7,821 bases of DNA, from the NCBI GenBank assembly GCA_016194625.1, contig JACQBB010000342.1, positions 1 through 7,821 of the forward strand, read 5' to 3'. Source of the stretch: Elusimicrobiota bacterium (GTDB lineage: Bacteria > Elusimicrobiota > Elusimicrobia > UBA1565 > UBA9628). The position numbers and the translations under genes are program-made. The notes beneath the pieces were generated by a model that saw nothing but the letters and a program-made list of their open reading frames with translations, was not told the DNA's origin and ran no database searches. Of this stretch, positions 6,616 to 7,821 are shown in pieces (the first letter of the stretch is position 1; every line of letters begins with the position of its first letter).

Positions 6616-7821
6616 CGAGCCGGCCTCCGTTCGGGCGACCCCCGCTCGAAACGGATCTGAGTCAGGTCCGCGATCAAGTTCCCGGCCCAGCGATAGATAT
6701 TGTTCTCCTTGACCGTCTCCCGAAGCCGCCGCATGCGCTCGCGGCGCTCCTCCGGCGCCATCTCCAGGGCGTAGCGGATCGCCTCGGCGGTCTGGTCGAG
6801 GTCGTACGGGTTGACGATCAGCGCGTCGCCCAGCTCGCGGGAGGCGCCCGCAAAGCGGCTCAGGACCAGCGCGCCGTCCCCGTCGTCTCGCGAGGCGACG
6901 AACTCCTTGGCGACCAGGTTCATGCCGTCCGAGAGCGAGGTCACGAGGCAAAGGTCCGCGGCCTTGTAGTAGGGGAGGATCTCCGCGTGGTTGTGATGGC
7001 GCTTCAGGAAGACGATCGGCTTCCAATCGGGAGCCTTGAACTTCCAGTTGATGCGGTCGGCCTCGGCGTCGGTCTCCGCCAGGAAGTCGTTGTAGCGCTT
7101 GATGTGGGTCCGGCTGGGCGCGCCGAGCTGGACGAAGGTGAAGCGCCCGCGGTACCGCGGATACTTGTCGAGGAAGCGCTCGACCGCGCGGAAGCGCTCG
7201 AGGATGCCCTTCGTGTAGTCCACGCGGTCCACGCCGACGGCCAGGAACTCGGCCTTCGTCCTCAACTCCTTGAGGATGGCCGCCCTGCCGTCCTTCGCGG
7301 CGGGCACCGCGGAGGCCCCGGGCGGGACGGCCGCGAAGTCCACGCTGATGGGGAACGCCTTGACCGCGGTGAGGTGGCCTTCCTTGATGACGGAGAAGCG
7401 CTCCCGGTCGATGCGGCACTCGAGCGTGCGGTCAACGGTCTCCAGGAAGTTGTTGCAGTAGTACTGCGTGTGGAAGCCGACCAGGTCGGCGCCCAGCATC
7501 CCGTACAGGATCTCCTTCTGCCACGGACAGATTCCGAACGACTCCGGGTTGGGCCAAGGGATGTGCCAGAAAAGCGCGACGCGCGCGTCGGGACGCTTCT
7601 CCTTGATGATCCTCGGCAGCAGCGCGAAGTGGTAGTCCTGGATCAGGACGCAGGGCGAAGGGCGGTCTTCGATCTCGTCGAGGACGGCCTCCGCGAACTT
7701 CAGATTGGCGGCCTGGTAATGGGCCCAATCCTCCGGCCGGAAATCGGGCCGCACGTGCGCGATGTGGCAGAGCGGCCAAAGGCCCTCGTTCGAGAAGCCG
7801 TAGTAGTAGCCGTTCTCCTCC
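6612..7821 (-). CDS. otsA: Trehalose-6-phosphate synthase, 5' end outside the window
   Basis: 402 codons of a GT20 enzyme that joins UDP-glucose and glucose-6-phosphate into trehalose-6-phosphate. The frame is open to the window edge and begins mid-protein at [20 protein letters not shown] (7814-7755), so about 70-80 N-terminal residues are missing. Visible active-site elements: QDYHFALLP (near 7637, where E. coli has HDYHL), HIPWPNPE (His codon at 7565-7563), the phosphate-binding pair in VDRVDYTKG (Arg at 7226-7224, Lys at 7211-7209, five residues apart as Arg262/Lys267 in E. coli) and [13 protein letters not shown] (Asp at 6929-6927), which holds the sugar-nucleotide. The [12 protein letters not shown] form differs from the E. 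coli NGVLWPLFHY and resembles the larger non-enteric bacterial and plant GT20 branch. The C-terminus (SPERRPAR) ends in TGA at 6614-6612, overlapping the otsB ATG. It is the first visible gene of the otsA-otsB-treS operon; its promoter lies beyond the window. Confidence 0.93.
   Translation of the reverse strand, partial: EENGYYYGFSNEGLWPLCHIAHVRPDFRPEDWAHYQAANLKFAEAVLDEIEDRPSPCVLIQDYHFALLPRIIKEKRPDARVALFWHIPWPNPESFGICPWQKEILYGMLGADLVGFHTQYYCNNFLETVDRTLECRIDRERFSVIKEGHLTAVKAFPISVDFAAVPPGASAVPAAKDGRAAILKELRTKAEFLAVGVDRVDYTKGILERFRAVERFLDKYPRYRGRFTFVQLGAPSRTHIKRYNDFLAETDAEADRINWKFKAPDWKPIVFLKRHHNHAEILPYYKAADLCLVTSLSDGMNLVAKEFVASRDDGDGALVLSRFAGASRELGDALIVNPYDLDQTAEAIRYALEMAPEERRERMRRLRETVKENNIYRWAGNLIADLTQIRFERGSPERRPAR

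Overview
The window is very GC-rich bacterial DNA with coding strongly biased to G/C at third positions. A Spy/CpxP-like protein tail and a membrane-anchored rhodanese with a presumably extracytoplasmic domain hint at a Gram-negative-type envelope. Nothing here allows a firm taxonomic call; a poorly sampled high-GC lineage is possible, but that is a guess.

Layout. Plus strand: the 3' end of a gene with an LTxxQ (Spy/CpxP-like) motif (1-192), a strong GC hairpin (216-246), a small YtxH-type membrane stress protein (355-612), another hairpin (630-656) and a membrane-anchored single-domain rhodanese (669-1157). A 542-base stretch follows without an obvious large gene. It holds a probable 52-residue membrane protein on the minus strand (1166-1324), an intact-looking 5' half of a tRNA-Ser-like gene with no recognisable 3' half (1405-1448), a startless minus-strand reading frame resembling a signal peptide (1494-1595), and a likely promoter and leader hairpin (1611-1658). 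Next come a CPA2-type cation/proton antiporter (1700-2863) and a ClC family chloride channel or transporter (2856-4142), which overlap by 8 bases. Minus strand, converging on these: a trehalose operon read as otsA (partial, 6612-7821), otsB (5791-6615) and treS (4175-5794), each junction a 4-base stop/start overlap.

How the genes fit together. OtsA and OtsB make trehalose from UDP-glucose and glucose-6-phosphate. TreS interconverts trehalose and maltose. The antiporter and ClC pair could move cations and chloride against or with protons. Together with the small YtxH-type protein the window reads as an osmotic, pH and general stress neighbourhood, although the two large operons are convergent and need not be co-regulated. 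The large genes are ordinary members of known families. The least ordinary material is the scarred interval at about 1160-1700 and the residue pattern of the ClC protein (channel-like Val at the internal proton-glutamate site, His at the selectivity-loop Ser site, short C-terminus). I see no clear previously undescribed system.
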